Below, piece after piece: positions 27,149-36,346 of a DNA stretch of 62,824 nucleotides. Each line of letters starts with the position of its first letter. The first letter of the stretch is position 1. The notes below the pieces were generated by a model. That model was not told the origin of the DNA. It searched no databases and saw nothing but the letters and a program-made list of their open reading frames with translations. The DNA lies in contig NZ_WKJG01000019.1 of assembly GCF_027853235.1 (NCBI RefSeq), positions 1-62,824 on the forward strand, given 5' to 3'. The stretch is from Aliibacillus thermotolerans. Its GTDB lineage: Bacteria > Bacillota > Bacilli > Bacillales > Marinococcaceae. A program made the position numbers and the translations under genes.

Positions 27149-27504
27149 TGATGGGATGTCTTGTACCATTTATTGTGAACGCCATTACTTTAATGGTAGT
27201 GGCGGGTTTTTTCCCTGGATTTCATTTAGATGGTATTGGAGCAACAATCATTGCTAGCGTGATTTTAACGGGAATTAACTTCTTTCTTCGTCCGCTTTTA
27301 ATCATATTAACGCTTCCCATCACTGTGTTTACATTTGGTTTTTTTCTCTTTGTCATTAATGCATTGCTTCTCATGCTAACTTCCGCATTGATGGGGGATG
27401 CCTTTGTGATCTCAGGATTCGGAATGGCGCTTCTGGCAGCAATTATTATTGCGATATTGAACGTTCTTATCGAACATTTTATTATCAAACCTTTCGCACG
27501 TTAG
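27148..27504 (+). CDS. yvlD: YvlD family (phage holin superfamily 4) membrane protein
   Basis: 118 residues with four predicted helices and the family pattern NAITLMVVAGFFPGF and GINFFLRPLLIILTLP. The start is GTG 27148 or ATG 27151 after GAAGGAG. The function is unknown; in B. subtilis it is in the SigW-controlled yvl operon. Its TAG stop forms the left boundary of repeat copy 2, whose hairpin then serves as terminator. Confidence 0.8.
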   Translation: MMGCLVPFIVNAITLMVVAGFFPGFHLDGIGATIIASVILTGINFFLRPLLIILTLPITVFTFGFFLFVINALLLMLTSALMGDAFVISGFGMALLAAIIIAILNVLIEHFIIKPFAR

Positions 27505-27879
27505 GAGCTGTCCAAAAAGTCATGATTGGTGACTTTTTGGACATTTTTTTGTTACCGCTTCATCAAAAATTGCTTCTGGAAACGGCCCTTAGCCGAATAG
27601 GCATGTTTCCAACAACAAATTGTTGATGGAAGTAAGTCATGGATAGTCATGCCATCGTTTCATATAAAAATAGCGAATGGAAGCGAGCCATGAATGGCTC
27701 ATGCCACCGTTTCATTCAAAAATAGTTTGAGGAAACAAGCGATGAACGGTTCATGGTACCGTTTCGATCCAAACACCATTGTGAAAGCAATCCATGCACG
27801 ATGTATGGCACCGATTCAGCGCTAAATGATTGTTGAAAGGAACGCTCGATTTATTTTTCAGGATTTATTAGACAGCCTC
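27504..27879. repeat. Dispersed repeat element, copy 2
   Basis: A 376-bp element matching 2344-2773 along its whole length. It lacks exactly one of the 52-bp units of copy 1 (the unit at 2553-2604 has no counterpart) and 2 bp in the first unit. Its first base is the last base of the yvlD stop. The ends GGAGCTGTCC and GACAGCCTC are conserved, while flanking DNA differs completely, so the boundaries are sharp. No clear target-site duplication is visible. Confidence 0.85.
27509..27550 (+). terminator. Intrinsic terminator at the left end of repeat copy 2
   Basis: The perfect 14-bp stem is identical to that of copy 1, followed by seven T. It starts five bases after the yvlD stop and would terminate the uvrBA-yvlBCD region. 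Confidence 0.85.
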
Positions 27880-27886
27880 TCTTTCC

Positions 27887-27915
27887 CCGACAACTTGCAA
27901 AATTCATGCTACAAT
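27887..27915 (+). promoter_or_regulatory. Probable SigA promoter of the hprK operon
   Basis: CCGACA, a 17-bp spacer and TACAAT lie 74 bp upstream of hprK, immediately outside the right end of repeat copy 2. Confidence 0.45.
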
Positions 27916-27988
27916 GATAAAAGTGTGTTGACTGGTAGTGACATGATAACATCTATATGTTTGAACCGAATAAAGGTTGGTGAAAGAC

Positions 27989-28924
27989 ATGCCTGAAGTG
28001 ACGACGAGCGATGTAGTAGAACATTTTAATTTAGAAATTTTGGCAGGACATGAAGGAGTGTATCGTGCGATTACGACGAGCGATATTTCTCGTCCAGGAA
28101 TTGAAATAGCAGGTTTTTTTACGTATTATCCAGCGAAGCGAATTCAACTGTTGGGAAGGAAAGAAGTGGCTTTTTTTCAACAGTTAACGAAAAAACAAAA
28201 AATTGAGAGAATGGAGAAGTTATGCACGTATGACACGCCAGGAATCATCCTGTCCCGAGATTTAATTCCTCCACCGGAGTTAATTGATAGCGGAAATAAA
28301 ATAGCAGTTCCTGTTATGCGTTCTAATATGACGACCACTCGACTAAGCAGCGAGTTAAGGAACTTTCTCGAAATACAGTTAGCAAAAACAACCGCCGTTC
28401 ATGGGGTATTAATTGATATTTATGGAATTGGCGTGTTATTAACCGGTGCAAGTGGGGTTGGTAAAAGTGAAACAGCCCTTGACCTCGTCCGTCGTGGACA
28501 TCGTCTTGTCGCCGATGATTCGGTAGAAATACGCCAACTACAAGGGAATATTTTAATCGGAAGAGCACCAGAGCTCATTGAACACTTGTTAGAAATTCGC
28601 GGATTAGGGATTATTGATGTGATGACATTATTCGGCGCAGGAGCGATTCGACCGCATAAACGGATTTCGATGTCGATTCATTTGGAGCAGTGGGACGAAA
28701 AGAAAGCGTACGATCGCCTTGGAATTGAAGAAGAGACGATTCGGATTTTAGATACGGATATACCAAAGTACACGATTCCTGTTCGACCAGGACGAAACTT
28801 AGCGGTGATTGTCGAAGTAGCAGCGATGAACTTCCGTTTGAAACGGATGGGAATTAATACTGCGCAAGAGTTTTCAGAACGACTTACTCACGTCATTGAA
28901 GATGGAGACTGGGAAGAATTTTAA
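27989..28924 (+). CDS. hprK: HPr kinase/phosphorylase
   Basis: 311 residues: an N-terminal DRTGG-like domain (about 1-130) and a C-terminal kinase domain with Walker [15 protein letters not shown] (about 153-166), [13 protein letters not shown] and [18 protein letters not shown]. It phosphorylates and dephosphorylates HPr and Crh at Ser46, setting catabolite control. Crh is encoded at 47 kb. ATG 27989 begins the family-conserved sequence; TTG 27977 and GTG 27980 are in frame upstream. First gene of hprK-lgt-yvoD-ppaX-yvoF. Confidence 0.95.
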   Translation: MPEVTTSDVVEHFNLEILAGHEGVYRAITTSDISRPGIEIAGFFTYYPAKRIQLLGRKEVAFFQQLTKKQKIERMEKLCTYDTPGIILSRDLIPPPELIDSGNKIAVPVMRSNMTTTRLSSELRNFLEIQLAKTTAVHGVLIDIYGIGVLLTGASGVGKSETALDLVRRGHRLVADDSVEIRQLQGNILIGRAPELIEHLLEIRGLGIIDVMTLFGAGAIRPHKRISMSIHLEQWDEKKAYDRLGIEEETIRILDTDIPKYTIPVRPGRNLAVIVEVAAMNFRLKRMGINTAQEFSERLTHVIEDGDWEEF

Positions 28925-28947
28925 TAGTCCAAGGATGGAAGGAAGAG

Positions 28948-29811
28948 ATGAGAGTGTTTCATATCCAACCACTTGACCGGGTAGCGCTTGAATTTGGACC
29001 TTTTACAATCTATTGGTACGGTGTCATCATCGTATTTGGAGCGATACTCGGTTACATCATCGCAACGAAGGAAGCAAAAAAACGGGGGCTGCCGAAAGAT
29101 ATTTTTGCGGATTTGTTAATCTTTGCTTTGCCTATTTCCATTATTTGTGCCCGGCTTTATTACGTCATTTTTCGCTGGGAATATTACGGAAACCATCCCG
29201 AAAAGATCATTGCGGTTTGGGAAGGTGGTTTAGCAATTCACGGCGGCTTAATTGGAGCGGTTGTCACGGCCATAGTCTTTGCTCGTGTGAAAAAGGTATC
29301 TTTCTGGAAATTAGCGGATGTTGCCGCTCCTAGTATTATTTTAGGGCAAGCAATTGGGCGTTGGGGTAACTTTATGAACCAAGAAGCTCATGGGGGTCCC
29401 GTAACACGTGAATTTTTAGAATCGCTCTTTTTGCCTGAATTTATTATTAATCAAATGTATATAGAAGGAGTGTATTACCATCCGACTTTTCTGTACGAAT
29501 CCCTATGGAATTTGCTAGGATTTGCGCTCCTCCTTTATTTACGACGGGTGAATTTACGCCGTGGGGAATTGTTTTTAACATACGTGATTTGGTACTCTGT
29601 CGGTCGTTTCTTTATTGAAGGGCTTCGAACTGACAGTTTAATGATTGCGGACATTCTCCGGGCAGCCCAAGTGATGTCTTTATTGCTCATTGTATTAGCC
29701 GTCGCATTGCTCATTTACCGCCGTACTCATCAGTTAGCTGTAGCTCGGTATTTAGACGAAGACGGGGTAGGATTTCCAAAGAAAAGAGGAAAGCGAAAAA
29801 AGAAAAAGTAG
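28948..29811 (+). CDS. lgt: Prolipoprotein diacylglyceryl transferase
   Basis: A 287-residue integral membrane enzyme with about seven helices. The family signature [16 protein letters not shown] (about 138-153) and [12 protein letters not shown] are present. It transfers diacylglycerol from phosphatidylglycerol to the lipobox Cys of prolipoproteins. The C-terminal tail is strongly basic. It lies 23 bp after hprK in the conserved Bacillus order. Confidence 0.95.
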   Translation: MRVFHIQPLDRVALEFGPFTIYWYGVIIVFGAILGYIIATKEAKKRGLPKDIFADLLIFALPISIICARLYYVIFRWEYYGNHPEKIIAVWEGGLAIHGGLIGAVVTAIVFARVKKVSFWKLADVAAPSIILGQAIGRWGNFMNQEAHGGPVTREFLESLFLPEFIINQMYIEGVYYHPTFLYESLWNLLGFALLLYLRRVNLRRGELFLTYVIWYSVGRFFIEGLRTDSLMIADILRAAQVMSLLLIVLAVALLIYRRTHQLAVARYLDEDGVGFPKKRGKRKKKK

Positions 29812-29835
29812 TCATTGGAAAGGACGGGGAGAATA

Positions 29836-30792
29836 TTGAATACATTGAAAAAAGGTCTTCTCGTAGGGCTAAAAACAACTTGGATGTTAGGGAAAGTGAT
29901 TTTCCCTGTTACCTTGATCATGACGATCTTAGGATTTACACCTGTACTCGATTGGCTGGCGAAAATTCTAACCCCGTTTATGAGCTGGATTGGTTTGCCT
30001 GGGGAAGCAGCCATTCCATTAGTTCTCGGTAACTTGTTGAATTTGTATGCCGGAATCGGGGCCATACTTTCGATGGATTTAACTGTAAAAGAAGTATTTA
30101 TTTTAGCTGTCATGTTATCTTTTTCTCACAATTTACTCATAGAATCAGCGATTGCCGTCAAAGTCGGTATTCGCATGTCGGTTATTTTAGCCGTTCGCAT
30201 CGGTCTTGCTGTCTTTTCTGCTTTCATCATTCATTGGTTTTGGCAAGGCGGTGGAGAACCGGCAAAGTATGGGTTTGTTTCTGAAGAGAGTGCTCCTCTT
30301 AGTGCCTCCCTTGGTTGGGGAGGAATATTGTGGGAAGGGGTAACAAGCGCGTTTTTCGGAGTGTTACAAATTGCCGTGATCGTCATCCCGCTCATGATTT
30401 TTATACAAATCATGAAAGATTTACAATGGTTGAATGTTTTCTCGAAATGGATGTCTCCTTTTACTAAAGTCCTTGGCATCCGCGAAAATACATCGACCAC
30501 CCTTGCATCAGGAATTGTGTTTGGGCTCGCTTTTGGCGCAGGAGTCATGATGCAAGCAATTAAAGAAGACCATGTGAAAAAGAAAGATTTATATCTCGTA
30601 TTTATTTTTCTCGTTGCTTGCCATGCGGTGATTGAAGACACGCTTATCTTCATCCCACTTGGTATTCCTGTGATACCACTGTTAATCATTCGTTTGGTGA
30701 CAGCCATTCTTCTCACAATAGGAATCGCTACAATTTGGAAAAAAATGGAGAAAAAGCAATATGCACGAAAGGCGGCTTCTTATGAATATTAA
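29836..30792 (+). CDS. yvoD: Nucleoside-recognition (gate) domain membrane protein YvoD
   Basis: About 318 residues, eight or so hydrophobic helices, with two gate-like segments (LVLGNLLNLYAGIGAI near residue 65 and IVFGLAFGAGVMMQAI near residue 235). The family is shared with SpmA/SpmB and nucleoside transporters; its substrate is unknown. TTG 29836 after GGGGAG is preferred; TTG 29815 is an upstream option. Its end overlaps ppaX. Confidence 0.75.
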   Translation: MNTLKKGLLVGLKTTWMLGKVIFPVTLIMTILGFTPVLDWLAKILTPFMSWIGLPGEAAIPLVLGNLLNLYAGIGAILSMDLTVKEVFILAVMLSFSHNLLIESAIAVKVGIRMSVILAVRIGLAVFSAFIIHWFWQGGGEPAKYGFVSEESAPLSASLGWGGILWEGVTSAFFGVLQIAVIVIPLMIFIQIMKDLQWLNVFSKWMSPFTKVLGIRENTSTTLASGIVFGLAFGAGVMMQAIKEDHVKKKDLYLVFIFLVACHAVIEDTLIFIPLGIPVIPLLIIRLVTAILLTIGIATIWKKMEKKQYARKAASYEY

Positions 30793-31429
30793 TACCGTTT
30801 TATTTGATTTAGATGGCACGCTTGTTGATACGACGGAATTAATTCTCGCTTCCTTTCAACACGTGCTGGACGCTCATGCTCCAGGACGCTTTCGCCGGGA
30901 GGACATGATTTCTTTTATCGGTCCTTCGTTAAACGAAACGTTTCAAAAAATTGATCCTGAAAATGCTGCTACATTAGTGGAAGCGTACCAAAAACATAAC
31001 CGAGAACATCACGATGATTTAATTAAAGAATATCCGGGGGTGGATGAAACCGTTGCTACTCTTGCTGCGCAAGGATGGAAACTTGGTGTTGTAACAACGA
31101 AGCGGAAAGATATGGCTTATCGGGGCTTGGAAGTGACGGGATTGTTGCCGTATTTCTCAACGATTGTAACTTTTAACGATGTAAGCAAAGTCAAGCCGGA
31201 CTCGGAGCCTATTGAAAAAGCACTTTCTGCTTTAGAAGCGGAAGCACATGAAGCTATCATGGTAGGAGATAGTTATCACGATATCCTTGCAGGTAAAAAT
31301 GCAGGAACGAAAACGGCAGGGGTGAGCTGGTCCATTAAAGGAGAAGATTATTTACGTACTTTTCAACCGGATATCATGTTAGATGTCATGACGGATCTCC
31401 TTGATTACGTAGGAGTGAAAACGCCATGA
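30782..31429 (+). CDS. ppaX: Pyrophosphatase PpaX (HAD family)
   Basis: 215 residues of the HAD superfamily with motif I FDLDGTLVDT, motif II in VVTTKR, and motif III/IV K...MVGDSYHDI. In B. subtilis PpaX hydrolyses pyrophosphate released when HPr kinase/phosphorylase dephosphorylates HPr, which explains the operon with hprK. ATG 30782 matches the family N-terminus and lies inside the end of yvoD. Confidence 0.9.
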   Translation: MNINTVLFDLDGTLVDTTELILASFQHVLDAHAPGRFRREDMISFIGPSLNETFQKIDPENAATLVEAYQKHNREHHDDLIKEYPGVDETVATLAAQGWKLGVVTTKRKDMAYRGLEVTGLLPYFSTIVTFNDVSKVKPDSEPIEKALSALEAEAHEAIMVGDSYHDILAGKNAGTKTAGVSWSIKGEDYLRTFQPDIMLDVMTDLLDYVGVKTP

Positions 31430-31911
31430 GGCGAACGGAACGCTATCCCATCGGCCCCGAAAACTCTTTATGGAACATATATCGAACAGTATCTTTTTGG
31501 AAAGTCGTGAAAAATTTTATCGTCATCCAAGTAGCACGTTTTACTCCTTTTCTACCACTAAAAAATTGGATGTATCGTACATTTCTTCACATGAAAGTTG
31601 GAAAACATACTGCTTTTGCGTTAATGGTGGTTCCGGATGTCATGTTTCCAGAAAAAATAACGGTAGGAGAAAATAGTATTATTGGGTACAACACAACTAT
31701 TCTAGCCCATGAATATTTAATTGAAGAATATCGCCTTGGGGAAGTCCAAATAGGTGATCGAGTGATGATTGGCGCTAACACGACGATTTTACCCGGTGTG
31801 AAAATTGGGGATGGAGCGGTTGTCGCTGCAGGTTCGGTCGTTCATAAAGATGTAGCGCCCGGCACTGTCGTCGGTGGCAACCCTCTTCGCGTCATACGGA
31901 CAAAATCATAG
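31426..31911 (+). CDS. yvoF: Left-handed beta-helix acyltransferase YvoF
   Basis: 161 residues with hexapeptide repeats from about residue 60 (GENSIIGYNTTIL, IGDRVMIGANTTILPGVKIG, GAVVAAGSVV) and a GGNPLRVI end, as in maltose/galactoside O-acetyltransferases. The acyl acceptor is unknown. ATGA overlap with ppaX indicates coupling. A strong terminator follows. Confidence 0.85.
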   Translation: MRRTERYPIGPENSLWNIYRTVSFWKVVKNFIVIQVARFTPFLPLKNWMYRTFLHMKVGKHTAFALMVVPDVMFPEKITVGENSIIGYNTTILAHEYLIEEYRLGEVQIGDRVMIGANTTILPGVKIGDGAVVAAGSVVHKDVAPGTVVGGNPLRVIRTKS

Positions 31912-31950
31912 CCAAGAATGACCATGGCATGCTAGTCATTCTTGGCTTCT
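31910..31950. terminator. Bidirectional terminator between yvoF and tatC
   Basis: AGCCAAGAATGAC pairs perfectly with GTCATTCTTGGCT around a 12-nt loop, followed by TTCTTT. It separates the convergent hprK and Tat operons. Confidence 0.9.
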
Positions 31951-32667
31951 TTAATTTGCTTGACTCTCGTGTCGCATATGCTTTGCGTATATATGTTTGG
32001 AACAATATAAACCAATTTCATATAAAAGCATCAGAGGAATTAGCACAATGATTTGTGACACAAAATCCGGCGGGGTAATAAGTGCCGAGACAATGGCGAG
32101 AAGGAGATATCCGTATTTCCGTGTTTTCTTCAGATCATTTGGAGTAACGATTCCTATAACGGTTAAAAACATTAAAGCAAAAGGGACTTCAAATAAAAAT
32201 CCGAGTGGAATCGTCGACATTAACAAAAAAGAGAAATATTCTTTCGTCGTAATTAACATGTGAAAGTGTAATTCACCTAGATGAATTAAAAACTGATAAA
32301 CAAAAGGAAACACGACAAAGAAGCCGAAAGAAGTCCCGGCAAGAAAGCTAAAAAACATTGCCGGAATATAACGGAGAGCCGCTTTACTCTCCGTTGTTGT
32401 CAAGGCCGGTTTGATAAAACGCCATAATTGAAATCCGATAAACGGAGCAGATACGCCAAGGCTCAAACTTCCCGCAACGCCGGTATAAAACCGTACCACT
32501 TCCAGCGGACCGAGCATCGTAAGCATTTCTCCTTTCGTTAAGAAAGGAGTGATTTGTTGAATAAAACAAATCATTACAATAAATGAAACGATGAAAATAA
32601 TGGAAGAAGAAATGACAACATGGCGCAATTCGGTTAAATGTTCAACGGTTGTTAATTCTTTGTCCAT
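31951..32667 (-). CDS. tatC: Sec-independent protein translocase TatC
   Basis: A 238-residue six-helix protein with the N-terminal HLTELRHVV motif and FxxxPxxF-like elements of TatC. It recognises twin-arginine signal peptides in the membrane. ATG 32667 follows AGGTG; TTG 32685 is in frame upstream. It is the last gene of an operon with tatA and a Tat-dependent dehydrogenase, like the dedicated TatAd/Cd and TatAy/Cy pairs of B. subtilis. Confidence 0.93.
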   Translation of the reverse strand: MDKELTTVEHLTELRHVVISSSIIFIVSFIVMICFIQQITPFLTKGEMLTMLGPLEVVRFYTGVAGSLSLGVSAPFIGFQLWRFIKPALTTTESKAALRYIPAMFFSFLAGTSFGFFVVFPFVYQFLIHLGELHFHMLITTKEYFSFLLMSTIPLGFLFEVPFALMFLTVIGIVTPNDLKKTRKYGYLLLAIVSALITPPDFVSQIIVLIPLMLLYEIGLYCSKHIYAKHMRHESQAN

Positions 32668-32685
32668 CTGTTTGTCACCTAACAA

Positions 32686-32880
32686 CTAATCTTGAGTAAC
32701 TTTTTCTTTTGGATTTTTTTCCGGAGTGTCACTCATAATTTCATTGGCGGATTTTTTAAACTCCGACAATGTTTTTCCGAAAGCCGCTCCGATTTCAGGG
32801 AGTTTTTTCGGTCCAAATATGATAAGCGTTATGACTAAAATAATAATCAACCCTGGAATGCCAATATTAGAAGGAAACAT
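32686..32880 (-). CDS. tatA: Twin-arginine translocase subunit TatA
   Basis: 64 residues: one transmembrane helix (about 8-22), the hinge FGPKKLPE, an amphipathic helix ([15 protein letters not shown]) and an acidic/basic tail. It forms the Tat pore. It ends 18 bp before the tatC ATG and follows the GMC oxidoreductase gene by 26 bp. Confidence 0.93.
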   Translation of the reverse strand: MFPSNIGIPGLIIILVITLIIFGPKKLPEIGAAFGKTLSEFKKSANEIMSDTPEKNPKEKVTQD

Positions 32881-32906
32881 GACGATTCCACCTTTCCAAT
32901 GTTAAT

Positions 32907-34619
32907 TTAAACGAGCATGCCACCTTCGCGACTGTAACGAATAATTCCTTCCGCTGCACGGTACGCTAGCGCTCCTACGGTTCCAGTTGGATTATAGCCG
33001 CTATTATGGGCAAAGTTGGAAGCACCAACGACAAATGTATTTTCTGATTCCCACATTTGTAGGAAGTTATTGACCGTAGAAAGAGCCGGGTCGTCTCCCA
33101 TCGGTGTCCCTCCTGTATTATGAGTCGTTTGATAAGGGACGATATCATAATCACCAAGCTCTTCTCCTTCTGTCACGATGTCTGCTCCCATTTCTTTGAC
33201 AAATTCCGTTGCTTTCTCACTTAAAAAAGAGTGTAATTTGCGATCTTGGTCGGTAAAGTTGTACGTCATCCGCAGTAACGGAACACCGTACGCGTCTTTA
33301 TAAGTTGGATCAAGGTCTAAATAGTTGTTGACGTGGGGTAAAGAAGCGCCTTGGAAGCCAATTCCGAGATGGCGTGTGAAATAGTACAGGGATTTTTCCT
33401 TAAACTCTTTCCCCCAAAGAGGCGTGCCTGGAGGAACTGGATTTGACAGTATCGGTCGAATGCCGGTGTGACCAACGGTACCGACCCCGCCATGGAGAAA
33501 ATCAACATCCGAGTGATCAAAATTGTCCCCATTATAATCATCAATACACGTTCCGAGGGCTCCTGCTCCCATAAACGTATTAAATTGTTCATTTTCAAAG
33601 AAGCCAGTGGCACTAGCATTCACTTGATAACAATAATTTTTGCCAACATGTCCCGTACCGTTTTCTCGGTTGTAAGGAGTTCCTAACTTGGATACTAACA
33701 GTAGTTTCGTATTGTTTAATACGTAACTAGTAAGCACGACGACGTTTGCGGGTTGGATATATTCTTCCCCCGATTGGACATCGATGTAGCGTACTCCTGT
33801 AGCCATCCCGTCATTGTGCAATATTTCGACGACGTTGGCATGGGTGCGCAGTTCAAAATTACCGGTTTCTTGTGCGGTAGGAATAACGGTGATGGTTGGG
33901 TCTGATTTTGCACCATATTCACAGCCAAAACGTTCACAAAAAGCACAATATTGACAGGCGTTAATCACTTGCCCGTCCGGATTTTCGTATCGTTCAGATA
34001 AGTTACCGGAAGGAGTCATAAACGGTTTTAATCCTAAGTTTTCGGCAGCGGTTCGTGCCCTTTTTGTAATCGGTGTTTCTTTCATTGGTGGCGTCGGATA
34101 AGGATTGCTTCGTTTTCCTCCGTACGGGTTTTCTTCTCCAGAAATTCCGCAAGTTTTTTCAAATCGATCAAAATATGGTTCTAATTCGTCGTAAGTAATG
34201 CCCCAATCTTGCAGGAATATACCGTTTTTCAACTTGTCTTCTCCATATTTTTCAATCGTTTTCGTTTTGATTTCAAAATCGTACGGTAAAAAGCGGTGGG
34301 TTTGTCCGTTCCAATGGATCCCCGCTCCTCCGAGTCCTTCCCCGAGTAAAAAAGAACCCATTTGTCGCATCGGTAGCGCCCGCTGTTTCGGATGGTTGCG
34401 AAAAGTGATCGTTTCTTTTGACACGTCTTGCATGAGTTCGTATCGTACCGCATAGCGTAATTCGTCATGAATCATAAAATAATCTTCAATACTACGACCT
34501 TTTCCTCGTTCCAATCCAACCACACTTAGTCCTTCTTTTGCACATTCGGCTGCGATAATACCACCGGTCCAACCGACACCAACTGTAACGACATCCACTT
34601 TTTCTAATTCTTGAGCCAT
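32907..34619 (-). CDS. GMC-family FAD-dependent oxidoreductase (gluconate/sorbitol dehydrogenase large subunit type)
   Basis: 570 residues. An N-terminal FAD site (VTVGVGWTGGIIAAECAKEG, GLERG), GEGLGGAGIHWNGQ, and the C-terminal GMC end with HNTGGTPMGDDP and SGYNPTGTVGALAYRAA are present. A CQYCAFCERFGC cluster of cysteines sits near residue 220. There is no signal peptide: such subunits are carried through Tat with the small subunit encoded just upstream. It probably oxidises a sugar acid or polyol at the outer membrane face. No cytochrome c subunit is in the window. ATG 34619 has AAGGAGGG. Confidence 0.88.
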   Translation of the reverse strand: MAQELEKVDVVTVGVGWTGGIIAAECAKEGLSVVGLERGKGRSIEDYFMIHDELRYAVRYELMQDVSKETITFRNHPKQRALPMRQMGSFLLGEGLGGAGIHWNGQTHRFLPYDFEIKTKTIEKYGEDKLKNGIFLQDWGITYDELEPYFDRFEKTCGISGEENPYGGKRSNPYPTPPMKETPITKRARTAAENLGLKPFMTPSGNLSERYENPDGQVINACQYCAFCERFGCEYGAKSDPTITVIPTAQETGNFELRTHANVVEILHNDGMATGVRYIDVQSGEEYIQPANVVVLTSYVLNNTKLLLVSKLGTPYNRENGTGHVGKNYCYQVNASATGFFENEQFNTFMGAGALGTCIDDYNGDNFDHSDVDFLHGGVGTVGHTGIRPILSNPVPPGTPLWGKEFKEKSLYYFTRHLGIGFQGASLPHVNNYLDLDPTYKDAYGVPLLRMTYNFTDQDRKLHSFLSEKATEFVKEMGADIVTEGEELGDYDIVPYQTTHNTGGTPMGDDPALSTVNNFLQMWESENTFVVGASNFAHNSGYNPTGTVGALAYRAAEGIIRYSREGGMLV

Positions 34620-34634
34620 ATTTGTTACCCTCCT

Positions 34635-35387
34635 TTACCTCTCATTTGACGAGTCTTCCATATGCGCATGCAAACTACTTGGTGGTTCATCGTAAAATTC
34701 TTCTGAATCAATCACTTCTAAATAAGACATTTTGTTTCCTGGATATTTTTTCATTTTCCAACCGTTCATTTGTTCATTTCCGCCATAAAGGGGGTCTGCA
34801 TAGACACCTTCTAAAGTAGCACCGCGAAGCAGAGCAAAAAACTGTGAGCTCATCACACCTTTCATTTCTACTTCGTCATTTTCGAAAGCTTTTAGGACGG
34901 AAATTTGTTCTTCCTCTTCTAATTCTAAAAATGGCCGGTTAAAAGTAGCTTCACTATACTCTTTGATTTTCTCAATTCCAGCTGAAAATATTTCATGGCG
35001 TAGCATACTCGTTTGATAACCTTGGGTAGGTTCTCCTTTGTAAAAAGGCCCTTGCATATAATCTCTGGCGTTATATCCCCAAGCACTTGAAAGTTGCTTG
35101 TCAATATAAAAGGGAACACCAAGAGCAATTGCTCCTGGTCCTGACTCATCTTCTGGAAAAATTAACTCTGTTACTTGCGCTAACACGTTAAAATCTTCTT
35201 TTTTTGTAAAGTAAGTGAGGGCGTGCGTCAATTTTTCGTTTGTCTCTTCGTCGGCAGGTGCGTTCGTACGAAATTGTTTTGAAATTACTTCGGTAAGAAT
35301 CCCACCTCCAAGGACGCCTCCAACAACATAGCCACTATTTTTAAGAAATCTACGTCGCGTGAATTTACGTTTTTCCGGTGGAGACAT
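34635..35387 (-). CDS. Gluconate 2-dehydrogenase subunit 3 family protein with Tat signal
   Basis: 250 residues. A twin-arginine signal (KRKFTRRRFLKNSGYVVGG) occupies residues 6-25, followed by a hydrophobic stretch. The remainder is the gluconate 2-dehydrogenase subunit 3 domain (about 60-225), with FPEDESGPGAIALGVPFYID. It is the export escort and partner of the GMC subunit. ATG 35387 has AAGGAGGG. First gene of the four-gene tat operon, so the translocase is made together with its cargo. Confidence 0.88.
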   Translation of the reverse strand: MSPPEKRKFTRRRFLKNSGYVVGGVLGGGILTEVISKQFRTNAPADEETNEKLTHALTYFTKKEDFNVLAQVTELIFPEDESGPGAIALGVPFYIDKQLSSAWGYNARDYMQGPFYKGEPTQGYQTSMLRHEIFSAGIEKIKEYSEATFNRPFLELEEEEQISVLKAFENDEVEMKGVMSSQFFALLRGATLEGVYADPLYGGNEQMNGWKMKKYPGNKMSYLEVIDSEEFYDEPPSSLHAHMEDSSNER

Positions 35388-35589
35388 AATGTTTATCCCT
35401 CCTTCATTGTTGTTATTTTAAGCTATGTCCAATTAGGGAAAAATCATGCAGAACCGTGTAAAATAATTAGAGAAATGCTCGAGGGAAGAAAAACTGGGCT
35501 GGGGGATTACTCGACGAAACAGAAATTGGGATTACTTGGTGCAAAAAGGAATGAAGTATGGCAACAATTGAGAATCCTTTCTTCCAACG

Positions 35590-36000
35590 CAGTGTTATAC
35601 GACTGATTCCAGTTTCAATAAGCGAAAAAGTGTCCCATGAACGATTCATGAGTCCCTTTTTGTGAAAAAATTCGATTAAGTGGTCGCATGAGAGGCTGGA
35701 ATGGACGCAAAGATGTAATTATTTTGAGTTTTAACGTTTCATACGACCGACTTGTTTTCATGAATAAAAGAAAATTAGTCGTCGTATGAACGATTCATGA
35801 GACCACTATTCCAATAAAAAACTTAACAAAACGTCGTATAACAGATAGAAATGGTAATTTTTATGTAAAAATTTCTTGTTTTTCGATTGATACGACTTAT
35901 TATCGTCGAAAAAAGAAATGAGTTGTCGCATGAAGATTTCATACGACCACTTTTTCCATGTAAAACTCATTGAGTGGTCGCATGGCACTTTGAAAGACCC
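35590..36000. repeat. Diverged tandem array of about 50-bp palindromic units
   Basis: Roughly eight degenerate units of 45-56 bp (several exactly 52, for example from 35781, 35833 and 35923) carry a palindromic core such as ATGAACGATTCATG (35637, 35786) or GTCGCATGAAGATTTCATAC (35925). The core is followed by GACCAC or similar and an A-rich tract. Unit length, core and the ACC-TTTCA-AAAAA order resemble the units of the elements at 2.4 and 27.6 kb, so this seems a third, older member. The 960-bp gap 35388-36346 has no convincing gene. Confidence 0.6.
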
Positions 36001-36154
36001 TTTAACTCCGAAAACCAATCCTCGGAATAAGGAACTTCTGCTAAAATCACCCCGTCCTGCCCCTGCAATTACTTGACGCAAAAGAAAACAGAGAGGTATT
36101 GCAATATAGATTTGGTGTGTAACACAGAAGTCAGCATATCCCATGCAAGCAGTT

Positions 36155-36188
36155 CACGGCAGAAGTCAAAGAGCGACTTCTGTCCGTG
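36155..36188. other. Stem-loop upstream of the his operon
   Basis: CACGGCAGAAGTC pairs with GACTTCTGTCCGTG (one bulge) around a 7-nt loop, with no T-run. It lies about 50 bp upstream of a promoter candidate. Its role is unknown. Confidence 0.45.
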
Positions 36189-36236
36189 CTCTTCCACCGC
36201 TTGTCACGGCTAACCGGCTTTCTCCGCTTTTCTATG

Positions 36237-36265
36237 TTGACTGTTTGAGGAAAGAGGGGTAAACT
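36237..36265 (+). promoter_or_regulatory. Probable SigA promoter of the his operon
   Basis: TTGACT, a 17-bp spacer and TAAACT lie about 80 bp upstream of hisZ. No T-box or leader peptide with His codons is apparent in the short leader. Confidence 0.45.
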
Positions 36266-36346
36266 ACACGATATACTCTTTAATTCATTATCATATTAGC
36301 AGACTAAAGTATTTATGGTAGCATAAACATATGGTGAAGGGAGTTT

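Noticed and set aside
35806-36144. 112-codon minus-strand frame in the diverged array
   Set aside because: It runs through the palindromic repeats, has no ribosome site and shows no protein-like conservation.
36189-36346. T-box or histidine attenuator before hisZ
   Set aside because: No T-box consensus, specifier stem or run of His codons was found in the leader.
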